NCBI GenBank assembly: GCA_902780915.1
Contig: CACZHK010000017.1
Coordinates: forward strand, 1 to 44,859
Length of the DNA stretch: 44,859 bases
Reading direction: 5' to 3'
DNA from: Pseudoselenomonas ruminantium
GTDB lineage: Bacteria; Bacillota; Negativicutes; Selenomonadales; Selenomonadaceae
Shown here: positions 15,509 to 24,500 of the stretch, piece by piece
Layout: each line of letters starts with the position of its first letter
How positions within the stretch are numbered: position 1 is the first letter of the stretch
Notes under the pieces: model-generated
Seen by the model: only the letters and a program-made list of their open reading frames with translations
Database searches by the model: none
Told to the model about the DNA's origin: nothing
Translations under genes and position numbers: made by a program

Positions 15509-15988
15509 TCTGTCACCTTTCATAACGGCAATATGCAGCTCATCATTGATGACGACTTCAAATCCGCCAACGAAGTGCCCTACTCCGGCGGCGAGTTCCG
15601 CAGCAAGGCTTTCTACGGCTACGGCCGCTATGAGGTGAGTCTGAAAGCCATCAAAAATGATGGAGTGGTTTCTTCCTTCTTCACCTACACCGGCCCTTCG
15701 GACAACAATCCCTGGGATGAGATAGATGTGGAAGTGCTGGGCAAGGATACCCGCAAGGTGCAATTCAACTATTTCCGCGATGGCAAGGGCGAGCATGAGT
15801 ATATGTACGACCTGGGCTTTGATGCCTCCGAGGATTTCCACACCTATGCCTTTGAATGGCACAAGGACAAGATCATCTGGTTTGTGGATGGCAAGGAAGC
15901 ACACCGGGTGGACAAGGCTATCCCCGTCATCAAGGGCAAGATCATGATGAACGCCTGGGCGGGCAAGAATGTAGACGCATGGCTGAAT
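15509..15988 (+). pseudogene. GH16 lichenase/beta-glucanase without its N terminus
   Basis: The frame reads SVTFHNGNMQLIIDDD, then GGEFRSKAFYGYGRYEVSLKA, then SSFFTYTGPSDNNPWDEIDVE (the GH16 catalytic EIDxE motif), HTYAFEWHKDKIIWFVDGK and KIMMNAWAGKNVDAWL. Such enzymes cleave mixed-linkage beta-1,3-1,4-glucan outside the cell. The signal peptide and first strands are missing and replaced by porin sequence. The C-terminal end runs in frame into GH9 sequence instead of stopping. A fused GH16-GH9 open frame of 290 codons (15533-16405) exists but has no start signal. Confidence 0.8.
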
Positions 15989-16548
15989 CACTTCAATGAC
16001 AAGAAGACCGATGCTGAGGAAAGAGCCTGGCTGGCAGCGGAGCTCTTCAAGACCACAGGGGATGAAGTGTATGAGGACTATCTGAAGGGGAAGGCCAAGG
16101 CGCTGATGGTCAGGAAGCCGGGGTTCTTTACTTGGAATGACACCCTGGCCCTGGCCCAGTTTGCCTATCTCACCAGCCGGGGGGCGGATGAGGAACTGCA
16201 GGCCAAAACCAGGACGGCTTTCCTGGGCTATGCTGATGATATCTGCGCCAAGATTGCCAAAGATGGTTTTGCCTGTGCCCTGGCACCAAATGAGTACACC
16301 TGGGCTTCTACGAAAAATGCCTTGAGCCAGGGGGAGATCCCGACCAGACCAAGTACTTGGAAAGTGGCAGGATTCCTCCTGCCAAAGCATATCTGGATGT
16401 GCTGACCTCCTGGTCTACCAATGAGTACGCCATCGACTACACGGCAGCAGGTGCCTACGCCCTGGCCTGTTTTGCCAAGGCCGACCCAGGGATCAAGGCA
16501 GAAGATTTGAAGCTGGCAAGAGAATTTCCTCCTTTAGAAAATAAATGA
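15989..16548 (+). pseudogene. Two joined fragments of a GH9 endoglucanase
   Basis: From about 15989 the frame reads TDAEERAWLAAELFKTTGDE, then FFTWNDTLALAQFAYLTSRG, a central part of GH9 cellulases. Near 16325 the register changes, and the other frame reads GGDPDQTKYLESGRIPPAKAY, then WSTNEYAIDYTAAGAYALACF, the C-terminal GH9 region with the conserved NE motif holding the catalytic acid. The N-terminal catalytic Asp region and the part between the fragments are lost. Stop at 16546-16548. Confidence 0.75.
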
Positions 16549-16554
16549 GAAATG

Positions 16555-16595
16555 AAAAATCCCCGGCGGGAACTGCCCTGCCGGGGATTTTTTGG
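16555..16595. terminator. Bidirectional terminator between the GH9 relic and the thi operon
   Basis: AATCCCCGGC (16558-16567) pairs with GCCGGGGATT (16580-16589), with inner GGG/CCC pairs. T runs occur on both strands, so it can end the plus-strand relic and the minus-strand cytX transcript. Confidence 0.85.
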
Positions 16596-16602
16596 TTGGC
16601 GC

Positions 16603-17790
16603 TTATGCTTCTGCGGGTTTTTGCCTTTCCTGCAGGAGATTTGCTCCTATGCACAGGGCCATGGTAACAAGCATGGCGGGGAGTGTGCTGCCTGCAGGCA
16701 GGTCAGTGAGCATCAGCAGGCGGTACAGGATGAAGCCCGTCAGCCAGAGCAAAAGGTTGCGGTGGGAGAAAGACTGATGCTCATAGCGCCTGCCGGTGAC
16801 GAAGAAATCAGCCAGCTGTATGGCAATCATGGGCGCAAAGACAGAGCCGATGAAGTAGAGGAATTCCGTGAAGTCCAGCAGGGGAAGGAAGATGGCTCCT
16901 GCTGTCCCCAGCAGGGTGACGAAAAGGGCAACGGCTTTTTCACTGAACCTCTTAGAAAGGGACTGGCTGGAAACTCCTGCCGAATAGGCATCCAGGAAAG
17001 TGGTGGTGACGGTGGAGAGCAGGATAATCAGCAGTCCTGCTGCCCCCAGTCCTGCTTTGAGCATGATCTGGGCAATATCATTGCCCCCGAAGGTCAGGGC
17101 TGACCACAGGCCTATGGCATACATCCAGCAGCTTGCCAGACCGTAGACTATGGTGCTGGCAGCAGCCGCCCTGACAGGCTCTTTGGCTTCTCTGGTGTAG
17201 TCGCTTATGAGGGGCAGCCAGGAAATGGGCATGGCGATGGATAGCTCCAAGGCCAGGGCGAAGCTGAGTTCCTCACTGGGAAGTGAGGCTGCTATGCCTT
17301 CGCCGCCCAGGGCAGAGCTGAGGAGCAGGGTGAGCAGCAGGAGCGCTCCCATGGCTATGGCGTTCAGCTTGCCCAGTTTTTTCAGTCCTATGACCAGCCA
17401 GAGCATGATCAATCCTCCCAGCAGCAGGCACCAGAGCTTTTCCCCTGTGCCAAAGAGACTGCCGGCTGCCAGCGCTCCTTCGTAAATCATGATGCCTGTC
17501 CAGCCCAAAAGCTGTAGTATATTCAGCAGGGCAAAGAGGCGGCCTCCCTGACGGCCAAAGCTCATCTTTACCGTTTCCATGGCGCTTTTCCCTGTCCTGC
17601 CGCCTATGACACCGGCGCCAAAGAGCAGGCCGCAGCCGATGAGATGCCCCAGCAGGATGGCCATAAGGCCCTTTTCAAGTCCCAGCGGGGCAAAGAAGGT
17701 GCCTGTCTGTATCTCGGCAATGGAGAGGGCTGCTCCAAACCAGATGAGGCTGTTTTCACAGATTGAGGTCTTGCTTGCAGTATTTGTCAT
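16603..17790 (-). CDS. cytX: Hydroxymethylpyrimidine transporter CytX (NCS1 family)
   Basis: This 395-residue, 11-12-span membrane protein of the NCS1 nucleobase:cation symporter family probably imports the thiamine precursor HMP. It has an N-terminal WFGAALSIAEIQTGTFFAPLG, PISWLPLISDYTREAKEP in the middle and FLDAYSAGVSSQSLSKR near residue 275, all typical of CytX. The start at 17790 is preferred (AAGGGTGG upstream, followed by TNTASKTSICENSLIWFG); an in-frame ATG at 17835 lies at the thiD stop. It is the last gene of the riboswitch-controlled operon, so pyrimidine uptake is matched to thiamine need. Confidence 0.9.
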   Translation of the reverse strand: MTNTASKTSICENSLIWFGAALSIAEIQTGTFFAPLGLEKGLMAILLGHLIGCGLLFGAGVIGGRTGKSAMETVKMSFGRQGGRLFALLNILQLLGWTGIMIYEGALAAGSLFGTGEKLWCLLLGGLIMLWLVIGLKKLGKLNAIAMGALLLLTLLLSSALGGEGIAASLPSEELSFALALELSIAMPISWLPLISDYTREAKEPVRAAAASTIVYGLASCWMYAIGLWSALTFGGNDIAQIMLKAGLGAAGLLIILLSTVTTTFLDAYSAGVSSQSLSKRFSEKAVALFVTLLGTAGAIFLPLLDFTEFLYFIGSVFAPMIAIQLADFFVTGRRYEHQSFSHRNLLLWLTGFILYRLLMLTDLPAGSTLPAMLVTMALCIGANLLQERQKPAEA

Positions 17791-17837
17791 GTAGATGCCA
17801 CCCTTCAGAAGTATGGTGCAAATTATCTTCGGCATAT

Positions 17838-18635
17838 TCAGGCAATATTCCAGCCATGGTGCAGAGGGCCGGAGCCATGGCCCAGGTCGAGGCCTGCTGT
17901 AAGGGCGCCTGTTATATAATCTTTGGCTTTCCTCACGGCCAGGGGGAGTTTTTCGCCTTTGGCCAGATAGGCGGCGATGGCGGCTGACAAGGTGCAGCCG
18001 GTGCCGTGGGTATTGGAATTTTCTATGTGGCGTGCCCGCAGCCAGATGGTTTCCTCGCCAAATAGCAGCAGGTCGTCGGCATCTTCAAAGCGGTGACCGC
18101 CCTTGCAGAGGACGCTGGTGCCGCTCTTTTCCTGCAGGAGGCGGGCGGCCTTTTCCATGTCGGCCTTGCTGTGGATTTCCACGCCTGTCAGGGCTTCAGC
18201 CTCCAGCAGGTTGGGGGTGATGAGGGTGGCCAGGGGCAGGAGCTTTTCTTGCAGGGCTGCGGCGGCATCTTCGGTCAGGAGCCTGGCTCCGCTGGTAGCT
18301 ACCATGACCGGATCGGTCACTATATTTTTTGCACGATATTCTTTTAGCTTAGCCGCCGTTACTTCGATAAGGTCTGCGGAAAAGACCATGCCCGTCTTCA
18401 GGGCGGCGGGGGGAATGTCTGCAAAGATGCTGTCCAGCTGGGCTGCCAGGAAGTCAGGGCTGCTTTTGAAGATGGCAGCTACCCCGGTGGTGTTCTGGGC
18501 GGTCAGGGCGGTAATGGCGCTCATGCCGTAGACTCCCAAGGCCAGCATGGTCTTGAGATCTGCCTGCACGCCTGCGCCGCCGCTGGAATCGCTGCCTGCA
18601 ATGGTCAGGGCTGCAGGCAAGGTCAGTTTTTTCAT
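17838..18635 (-). CDS. thiD: Hydroxymethylpyrimidine/phosphomethylpyrimidine kinase ThiD
   Basis: This 265-residue ribokinase-family enzyme phosphorylates HMP and then HMP-P to HMP-PP for thiamine synthesis. Visible motifs are AGSDSSGGAGVQADLKT near the N terminus, VTDPVMVATSG near residue 108 and the ATP/anion-hole motif NSNTHGTGCTLSAAIAAYLA near residue 207, with the catalytic Cys/Gly region. Its ATG overlaps the thiE stop by 4 bases, giving translational coupling. The length is normal and no defect is seen. Confidence 0.95.
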   Translation of the reverse strand: MKKLTLPAALTIAGSDSSGGAGVQADLKTMLALGVYGMSAITALTAQNTTGVAAIFKSSPDFLAAQLDSIFADIPPAALKTGMVFSADLIEVTAAKLKEYRAKNIVTDPVMVATSGARLLTEDAAAALQEKLLPLATLITPNLLEAEALTGVEIHSKADMEKAARLLQEKSGTSVLCKGGHRFEDADDLLLFGEETIWLRARHIENSNTHGTGCTLSAAIAAYLAKGEKLPLAVRKAKDYITGALTAGLDLGHGSGPLHHGWNIA

Positions 18636-19288
18636 AAGGTGGCACCTCCTGTAATTTCCTCCAGCTGCTGCTTTAGCGTGGCTGCAGCTTTTGCTATATC
18701 CGGGGCGGCAAAAAGGGCTGAGACCACAGCCGCGCCTGCGATGCCGCTGCCTTTGAGCAGGGGGAGATTTTCTGTCCCCAGGCCGCCGATGGCTACCACG
18801 GGGATTTTTACGGTCTGGCAGATTTTGCGCAGCTCTGTCAGTGAAACTGTACGGGCATCAGTTTTGGTGGCGGTGGGGAAGATGGCCCCGACACCCAGAT
18901 AATCTGCCCCGGCGGCCTCTGCGGCCAGGGCTTCCTCCAAAGTGGCAGCAGAAACTCCCAGGATTTTTTCCGGTCCCAGGGCTTTTCTGGCGGTTCCTGC
19001 CTCCATATCCGTCTGTCCGATATGCAGCCCCGCTGCCTCCTCGCAAAGGGCGGCTCCCAGGCAGTCATTGATGATAAGGGGGACATGGAAGGAGACGGTG
19101 ATCTGACCGATTTCTTTGGTTTCACGCATGAATTCTTCTGCAGACAGATGCTTTTCCCGCAGTTGCACCATGGTTACCCCGCCTTTTAGAGCAGCTGATA
19201 TTCTTTCAGCCAGTGTGCCCTGACCGTAGCGGCGGTCGGTGACGGCATAGAGCTGCAGGTATTTTTGCAGGTCAGCCGTATATTCCAT
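18632..19288 (-). CDS. thiE: Thiamine-phosphate synthase ThiE
   Basis: This 218-residue TIM-barrel enzyme condenses HMP-PP with hydroxyethylthiazole phosphate to make thiamine phosphate. Motifs are VTMVQLREKHLSAEEF near residue 34, PLIINDCLGAALCEEAAGLH near 70, and YLGVGAIFPTATKTDA near 129, which bind the pyrophosphate and phosphate groups. The start overlaps the end of thiM by 17 bases. The enzyme is intact and of normal length. Confidence 0.95.
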   Translation of the reverse strand: MEYTADLQKYLQLYAVTDRRYGQGTLAERISAALKGGVTMVQLREKHLSAEEFMRETKEIGQITVSFHVPLIINDCLGAALCEEAAGLHIGQTDMEAGTARKALGPEKILGVSAATLEEALAAEAAGADYLGVGAIFPTATKTDARTVSLTELRKICQTVKIPVVAIGGLGTENLPLLKGSGIAGAAVVSALFAAPDIAKAAATLKQQLEEITGGATL

Positions 19289-20093
19289 AGCGAGCCCCCT
19301 CTGCCAGTTCCTGCCCGCTTAGATGATAGATGGCATCTATGATGCGGTTGCGGTAGGTGGAATTCCCTTCGCCTGCCTGCAGGCGGCTATAAGCGATTTC
19401 TCCTGCCAGCCCCATGGCCATTACGGCGGCTGCTGCTGCTATGAGAGGCTCGCTGCCTGCGGCAAGAGCAGCTGCTGCAAGAGCCGAACATTGGCAGCCG
19501 GTGCCGGTGATGCGGCTCATTTCCGGGCGTCCGTTATAAATGGCGAAGCATTTTTCCGCATCTGCTACCAAGTCTACTTTTCCTGTCACCGCTATTACAG
19601 ATTGAAGGCTGCGGGAGGCAGCTATGGCCCAGTGGGCGGCTTCCTCTGTGCTTTCTGGCAGGCAGTCACCGGCATCTACTCCCTGGACATGGCTGTCTTC
19701 TTTCAGGAGGCTCTTGATTTCCGAGACATTGCCCCGCAGGGCCGTCACCTTTCCCGCTTCCATGATTCCTCTGGCAGCCCTGGTGCGCAAGGCACTGGCT
19801 CCTGCTCCCACCGGGTCCAGCAGGATGGAATGCCCAAGAGTCGTAGCTTCTTGGGCTGCCAGCAACATGGAACTTTGCACCCTTTCGTTTATGGTGCCGA
19901 TGTTCAGGCAAAGTCCCTGGCTGAGTCTGGTGATTTCTGCTACCTCTTCGGCGCAGTCTGCCATAACGGGGCTGGCACCTGCTGCCAAAGTGATATTGGC
20001 CACATCGTTTACCGTGACATAGTTGGTGAGGTGGTGGACGAGGGGGCGTTGCTCCCGCACTCTGTCCCAGGCTGCTGCAAGCTTTTCTTTCAT
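19272..20093 (-). CDS. thiM: Hydroxyethylthiazole kinase ThiM
   Basis: This 273-residue kinase salvages the thiazole moiety (THZ) by phosphorylation. It reads PLVHHLTNYVTVNDVANITL, NIGTINERV, ILLDPVGAGASALRT and RITGTGCQCSALAAA, the last holding the catalytic Cys and anion hole. The ATG at 20093 follows an AAAGGAGG site; longer in-frame reading upstream is riboswitch. With thiE, thiD and cytX but no thiC or thiG nearby, the operon supports salvage of both thiamine halves. Confidence 0.95.
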   Translation of the reverse strand: MKEKLAAAWDRVREQRPLVHHLTNYVTVNDVANITLAAGASPVMADCAEEVAEITRLSQGLCLNIGTINERVQSSMLLAAQEATTLGHSILLDPVGAGASALRTRAARGIMEAGKVTALRGNVSEIKSLLKEDSHVQGVDAGDCLPESTEEAAHWAIAASRSLQSVIAVTGKVDLVADAEKCFAIYNGRPEMSRITGTGCQCSALAAAALAAGSEPLIAAAAAVMAMGLAGEIAYSRLQAGEGNSTYRNRIIDAIYHLSGQELAEGARYGIYG

Positions 20094-20121
20094 GGTTCCT
20101 CCTTTGCCAGGAGAAAGGGCA

Positions 20122-20152
20122 AAATAAAAAGGACTACCCTGCGGATAGTCCT
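20122..20152 (-). terminator. Riboswitch expression-platform terminator
   Basis: On the minus strand AGGACTATCC pairs with GGGTAGTCCT around GCA and is followed by TTTTTATTTTG. It lies between the TPP aptamer and thiM, so TPP binding probably causes transcription to stop here. Confidence 0.85.
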
Positions 20153-20165
20153 CGGTCTTCACCCA

Positions 20166-20252
20166 TTTCCCTACGTTGGCATTATCCAAATCAGGTTTAC
20201 GGTCGAGACGCACAGTCTCCTCTCAGCCCGTTTGCGAGCTCCCGTCTATGAA
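20166..20252 (-). promoter_or_regulatory. TPP riboswitch (THI element)
   Basis: The minus strand carries GGGCTGAGAGG (pyrimidine-sensing helix) and ACCTGATTTGGATAATGCCA followed by GCGTAGGGA-like ACGTAGGGA, the conserved core of the thiamine-pyrophosphate aptamer. It precedes thiM and is followed by an intrinsic terminator. Confidence 0.95.
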
Positions 20253-20266
20253 ATTTTACGAGAATT

Positions 20267-20295
20267 ACTTTAATCCTTTGCGCAATCTTTGTCAA
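20267..20295 (-). promoter_or_regulatory. Promoter of the thiM-thiE-thiD-cytX operon
   Basis: On the minus strand TTGACA (20295-20290) and TAAAGT (20272-20267) are separated by 17 bases, just upstream of the TPP aptamer. Confidence 0.75.
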
Positions 20296-20308
20296 GAGTA
20301 TAGGAGAA

Positions 20309-20365
20309 ATTGGAGTTAGGATAGAGGACATAGACGGGCGAAATGTAATAGCTGGCCGATGTCAC
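20309..20365 (+). repeat. 57-base direct repeat, copy 1
   Basis: This copy is identical to 29350-29406 except at base 20350 (A here, G at 29391). It starts ATTGGAGTTAGGATAGAG and ends GGCCGATGTCAC. It sits between the divergent thi promoter and a plus-strand promoter at 20380. An internal GACAT..ATGTC inverted pair is present. In the minus strand it is also an open 19-codon stretch, so a coding relic is possible. Confidence 0.9.
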
Positions 20366-20379
20366 TATTAGAACTGGTC

Positions 20380-20408
20380 TTGACAAATAACCATAAGTTT
20401 GATATGGT
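20380..20408 (+). promoter_or_regulatory. Promoter downstream of repeat copy 1
   Basis: TTGACA (20380-20385) and TATGGT (20403-20408) are 17 bases apart. It would drive a leader of about 95 bases ending at the 20458-20511 hairpin, then the gene at 20583. Confidence 0.65.
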
Positions 20409-20457
20409 AGCACATAAATGAGAAGGCTATGAAATATTAGCGAGTTAGAATATTACA

Positions 20458-20511
20458 AGGCGTACATATAGAGTCGATTAAGATGAATGGCTCTATAAGT
20501 GCGCCTTTTTG
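20458..20511 (+). terminator. Leader terminator upstream of the 261-residue gene
   Basis: A 16-base arm, AGGCGTACATATAGAG (20458-20473), pairs with CTCTATAAGTGCGCCT (20491-20506; one mismatch, one wobble) and is followed by TTTT. It lies before the ribosome binding site, so it could attenuate the downstream gene or end a small RNA. Confidence 0.7.
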
Positions 20512-20582
20512 GCGTATTGTCATTCTGCCGTAATGTGATATGAACGCCGGACAACAGGCGGAGGAACGAGGAGGACGACAAT

Positions 20583-21368
20583 ATGGGAAACGTATGCTAC
20601 ACGCAGTATCGCATTGAAGGGCCCACTGAGGAAATCAAGGCATTGGCTCTTAAAATCAATCAGGATATGTTCAAATCCCGGAAACAAGATGGCTGCAGGC
20701 AGCTGCTTTATGGTTGGAATACCATGAAGTGGGTGGAGCCGGAGGATATAAGGCCTATGAATGATGGTTGGAGTGTGCTTTCCTTTGAGGTTCCCAGCAA
20801 GTGGTCTCCCTGGTGGGAGAGCTGGCTTGCCTATGCCCAGGAGACCGTGCCTCAGGCAGTGCTCTATTATTATACTGAAGAATTCGGGTGCGGTGTCTGC
20901 GAGTCTAATGACGTATGGCAGAAGTATTTTCGGTTTGGTTATGTGACAGTGCTGCACACCAGTGAAAAGACACCGAAGAAAATCATCGAAGCGTTTGCCA
21001 AAGGAGGAGTGTATCGGCACAGAGAAGATCAGTGTTGCGAGTATTTCAAGTATTGGGACAGGCGCTCATTCAGGGCAGCACTGCTGGATTTTGTCCCCTA
21101 TCGGAGGAGGTATAACTCTGAGCTTATCGAGGCAATGGATGATTTGATGGAGAGGGAGGATTGGTACTACAAGCTGGGGACTAATCTTGGCATCTATCAG
21201 GTCAAAAGGATAGAGCCGCAGAAGAAAAGTCCCTGCGAGCACTGTGAGAAGTGGAATAAACTCTGGAACGAGAATTTTGATCTGTCTGACAGAATGTATC
21301 GTCTGCAAAGCTTGATAGACAAGCATCAATGGCGCTCTCGGAAGACTATAATGGAGTTGGCGGATTGA
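20583..21368 (+). CDS. Unknown 261-residue protein at the start of the accessory segment
   Basis: The ATG is set by AGGAGG 7 bases upstream. The protein starts MGNVCYTQYRIEGPTEEIKA, an N-terminal pattern that recalls ferredoxin-like phage/plasmid proteins (DUF1281 type), but I cannot confirm this. Trp- and Tyr-rich segments occupy the middle (KWSPWWESWLAYAQ, VLYYYTEEFGCG), and a CEHCEKWNK cysteine pair with a short helical tail ends it. No membrane span or catalytic motif is seen. It is preceded by its own promoter and leader and lies upstream of the helicase operon in the same direction. Confidence 0.65.
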   Translation: MGNVCYTQYRIEGPTEEIKALALKINQDMFKSRKQDGCRQLLYGWNTMKWVEPEDIRPMNDGWSVLSFEVPSKWSPWWESWLAYAQETVPQAVLYYYTEEFGCGVCESNDVWQKYFRFGYVTVLHTSEKTPKKIIEAFAKGGVYRHREDQCCEYFKYWDRRSFRAALLDFVPYRRRYNSELIEAMDDLMEREDWYYKLGTNLGIYQVKRIEPQKKSPCEHCEKWNKLWNENFDLSDRMYRLQSLIDKHQWRSRKTIMELAD

Positions 21369-21439
21369 TAGATGCGGATTCCGGCGATGTATGGGAACTA
21401 TATAAAGAATTACATAGGAGAACAGACGTTCAGTGTTGA

Positions 21440-21540
21440 ATACATAAGGTTATGTATAGCCATGGCAACGAGTGCGGGTGCAGGCGTTGCCATGGTGACT
21501 TAACCGTAAAGCAGCGCTGACCTGTCCCTGATGGACAGGT
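21440..21540 (+). promoter_or_regulatory. Operator-like palindrome and two hairpins before the helicase operon
   Basis: ATACATAA-GG-TTATGTAT (21440-21457) is a perfect inverted repeat. Two stems follow: CCATGGCAACG/CGTTGCCATGG (21460-21470 with 21485-21495) and ACCTGTCC/GGACAGGT (21520-21527 with 21533-21540). There is no T run after either stem. They could be a repressor site plus a structured leader. Confidence 0.55.
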
Positions 21541-21558
21541 TGAAACAGGGTGACAGTT

Positions 21559-24500
21559 ATGCAAATCAGGGAATGTTTTTTCTACAAATACGGACCGGAA
21601 GAGTTGTTTGAGTTCGTGAGGAACAAGCTTAAGGCTGAAGATAGGTATGACAGGGCAGAGTGGAACAAGAAAGATGTTGTAAAAAAATGCAAAGTGCCTA
21701 CTGAGGTCAACAGCATGATTACAGCTGTGCGTCAACTCAAAAACAGTCGCCTGGTTCATGTGATAGTAAACCAGAACAAGGTAGTGAAGTCCTTGGTGCT
21801 GAGGTATAAGCATCATGGGGCAGCTTTCTTTGTAGAATATGAAATTCCCAATGGGTTAAGCGAACGCTGGCAGTATAAAATCAGGTACATTGGCAATCTT
21901 TCTCCGTACTTTACAAAAGATAGCCTGCTGGAAGGGGAATACTATGAGAAGGTGCGGCAACATTACAGGGAAGCTCTGTATGACTTTTACGGAGAGGATT
22001 ATTTTGATGATGAAGAAGATACACAAGAAGGGCAGAATTCAAGTGATGAAGCCGCTGACCCGTTAATGGGAGAGAATGATACTTGGGATGAAGATGAAGA
22101 TGGAAATGAGTATGGGGTATCAGATGATGAGAATTCGTCTGACATTCACAGAGCCAGAAAAATCAAAGGCATACAGTTCGACAAAAAGTTATTGATGGGG
22201 GTGACATCGGAGGAAACGGCAGATTTTTGCAAGATAATGAGGCAGAAACTTGAGTACATAGAGCGTTTTCTTGGAGGAGAGGTACGGGCCGCTGGCAAAA
22301 CAATGCGGTTCGTTCGTCGGAGGAACGGCAAACGTGCTATCAAGTACCGGGTGGGGAAGCGCAGGTTTTCAATGCTACTGCAAGGCGGTATCTTGACTTG
22401 CATTGGTCTCAGCACCCATGACAGGCAAATACAGGATATTGAAAACTTCAAATACAAGCAAGCTGGCATGGTCTATTACGAGACGGATGAGTTCCTAAAC
22501 CGCATAGAAACTTATGATAAGGATTGCAGACTACCTTTAAGCAGGTTCTTGATGATGCCAAGGCATTATGTGCTCAGTGAGGATCAGGAAGAGATTCTGT
22601 CTGGCAAGAGGGACAGTCTCAATATGTCCATAGTAGGTAACGCTGGAGCTGGCAAGTCCCTGGTGGGCATGAAATGGATTGCCGACGAGTGTAGCAAGGA
22701 GTTCAATAACTGCCTTTATCTCACCATGTCAAATAATCTGGTCTATGCACTGCGAGAGCAGTTTGAGGTGGAAATTGCAGAAAAAAGCCTGTCATCCTGT
22801 AACGTGTCCTCCATAGGCAGTTTCATACATGACAGGATGAAGCTGGCCTATCCGGTCCTGCCAGACAAATCATTTTTGGACTCCAAGGAGAGCTTTGAAG
22901 TTTTCAAGCAATTCTGGTGCAAAAAAGTCAGCGAAGACCAAGGGGCTGTTATGGAATACTGGCGGGCCATCCATGGCTACTTGAAAGGAGCATTGCCTCA
23001 CGAACTGAAACTCAAGGGTAAGCTCAAGGTACCGGAGTGCATTGACGAGGAGGAGTATGTGCGCCTGAGAAAGATGGCAGGGGAGAAGAACTACTTGCCC
23101 TATGATGAGGCATACCGTATATACAAGAAGTATCAAGAGTATCTTGGTTTTGCTCATCTCTATGATGATAATGACCTGGCCAAAATGCTGATCAGCACCA
23201 ACAAATGGAAGAAGGTAGGCTACAGTTCTGCCTTTCTGGATGAATGTCAGGATCTGACTCAGGTGCAGCTTATGGCATTGCTCTGCCAATTAAGGGGAAC
23301 CCGCTCCAAGGTTTTTTCCTCAGACAGATGCCAGATGGTACAGCCGGTGTGGTTTAGGGAAGGCTCAATGCGTACTCTGGCCAACGAGATGGACAAGGCT
23401 CAGGGCAAAAAGGTTGACCCTCAGGGGATCAGGGCACATTTTCTCCACTATAATTTCCGTTCCACCAGAAAAATCATAGATTTCCAGAATGCCTTAGTGA
23501 GCTTCTTTCGGGAGGGGAGTGTTCTTTCTCTGAAGCAGATGGAGATGCTGGAAATTGAGGCACCGGCTGTGGCCAGGACAGGCATACGGCCTGTATGGAT
23601 CAGATGCAGTGAAACAAACAGGAAATGCCTGACAGAGGGGCTATGGGAAAGGATTACAGGGCTGGATTTACAGCTGATAGTGTCTAACCGAAATCTGCCG
23701 ACCATTACAAACTTTGGTACGGGAGCGAAACTTGGTGTAGACGTGGTGGAGTGCAAGGGGATGGAGTATCCGGCTGTCTTGCTGTATAACGTGATGAAGG
23801 ATATGCAGCGGGATTTAGTCATGGCCTGGAAGTATTTCTATGTAGGTGCTACCCGCAGCAGTGATGTGCTTATTATCTACGATGAAATGACGGAACTGGA
23901 TGCAAGCGTCAGAGACTTTTTCCGACAGGCTGTGGCATCTGGTGTCATGGATGAGTGCATGGAACTGACGGATGCAAGGCCAGGATTTGAGGAAACCTGG
24001 AGCGAGTATATAGAAAAACAGGTTCTGAGACCCATGACTGCGGAGGAGCGCCTGATGACGGCTGGAACTGCCATGAACTATGAGCAGTATAAGCTGGCAT
24101 TGGGGATATATACGCAGCTGATGCCGGGAACAGAAATAGCTGCGTATTGCCAAGGCAAGGTTTATGAACAAGAAAAAAGGTATAGAGAGGCTATAAATAT
24201 ATACGCAAATCTGTCAGAAGATTGGCAGGACAAGGGTCGTAACAGGAAAAACAGTATAGATGGCATTATAAAAGCATCCGATGTAGAGAAAGCGGATTAT
24301 CTGGCCGCCATGGTGTTGGGCAATAGCCAGCGAGCAGACTTCATGGATTATGCCAGGCAGGGTTACTTAGAAAAATATGGTGGAGACGGAGATTTTCAGG
24401 ATATGCTTTGGGAGGCTATTAACACCTACGATTTTGCTACCCCAATGGTGTTGCAGTGGATGGACTGCGCTGATGATGCCATAGGCGACAAGATGGAAGA

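Noticed and set aside
17207..20273. Long plus-strand open frames across the thi operon
   Set aside because: They are antisense to strongly supported thiM, thiE, thiD and cytX, and have no ribosome binding sites or family motifs.
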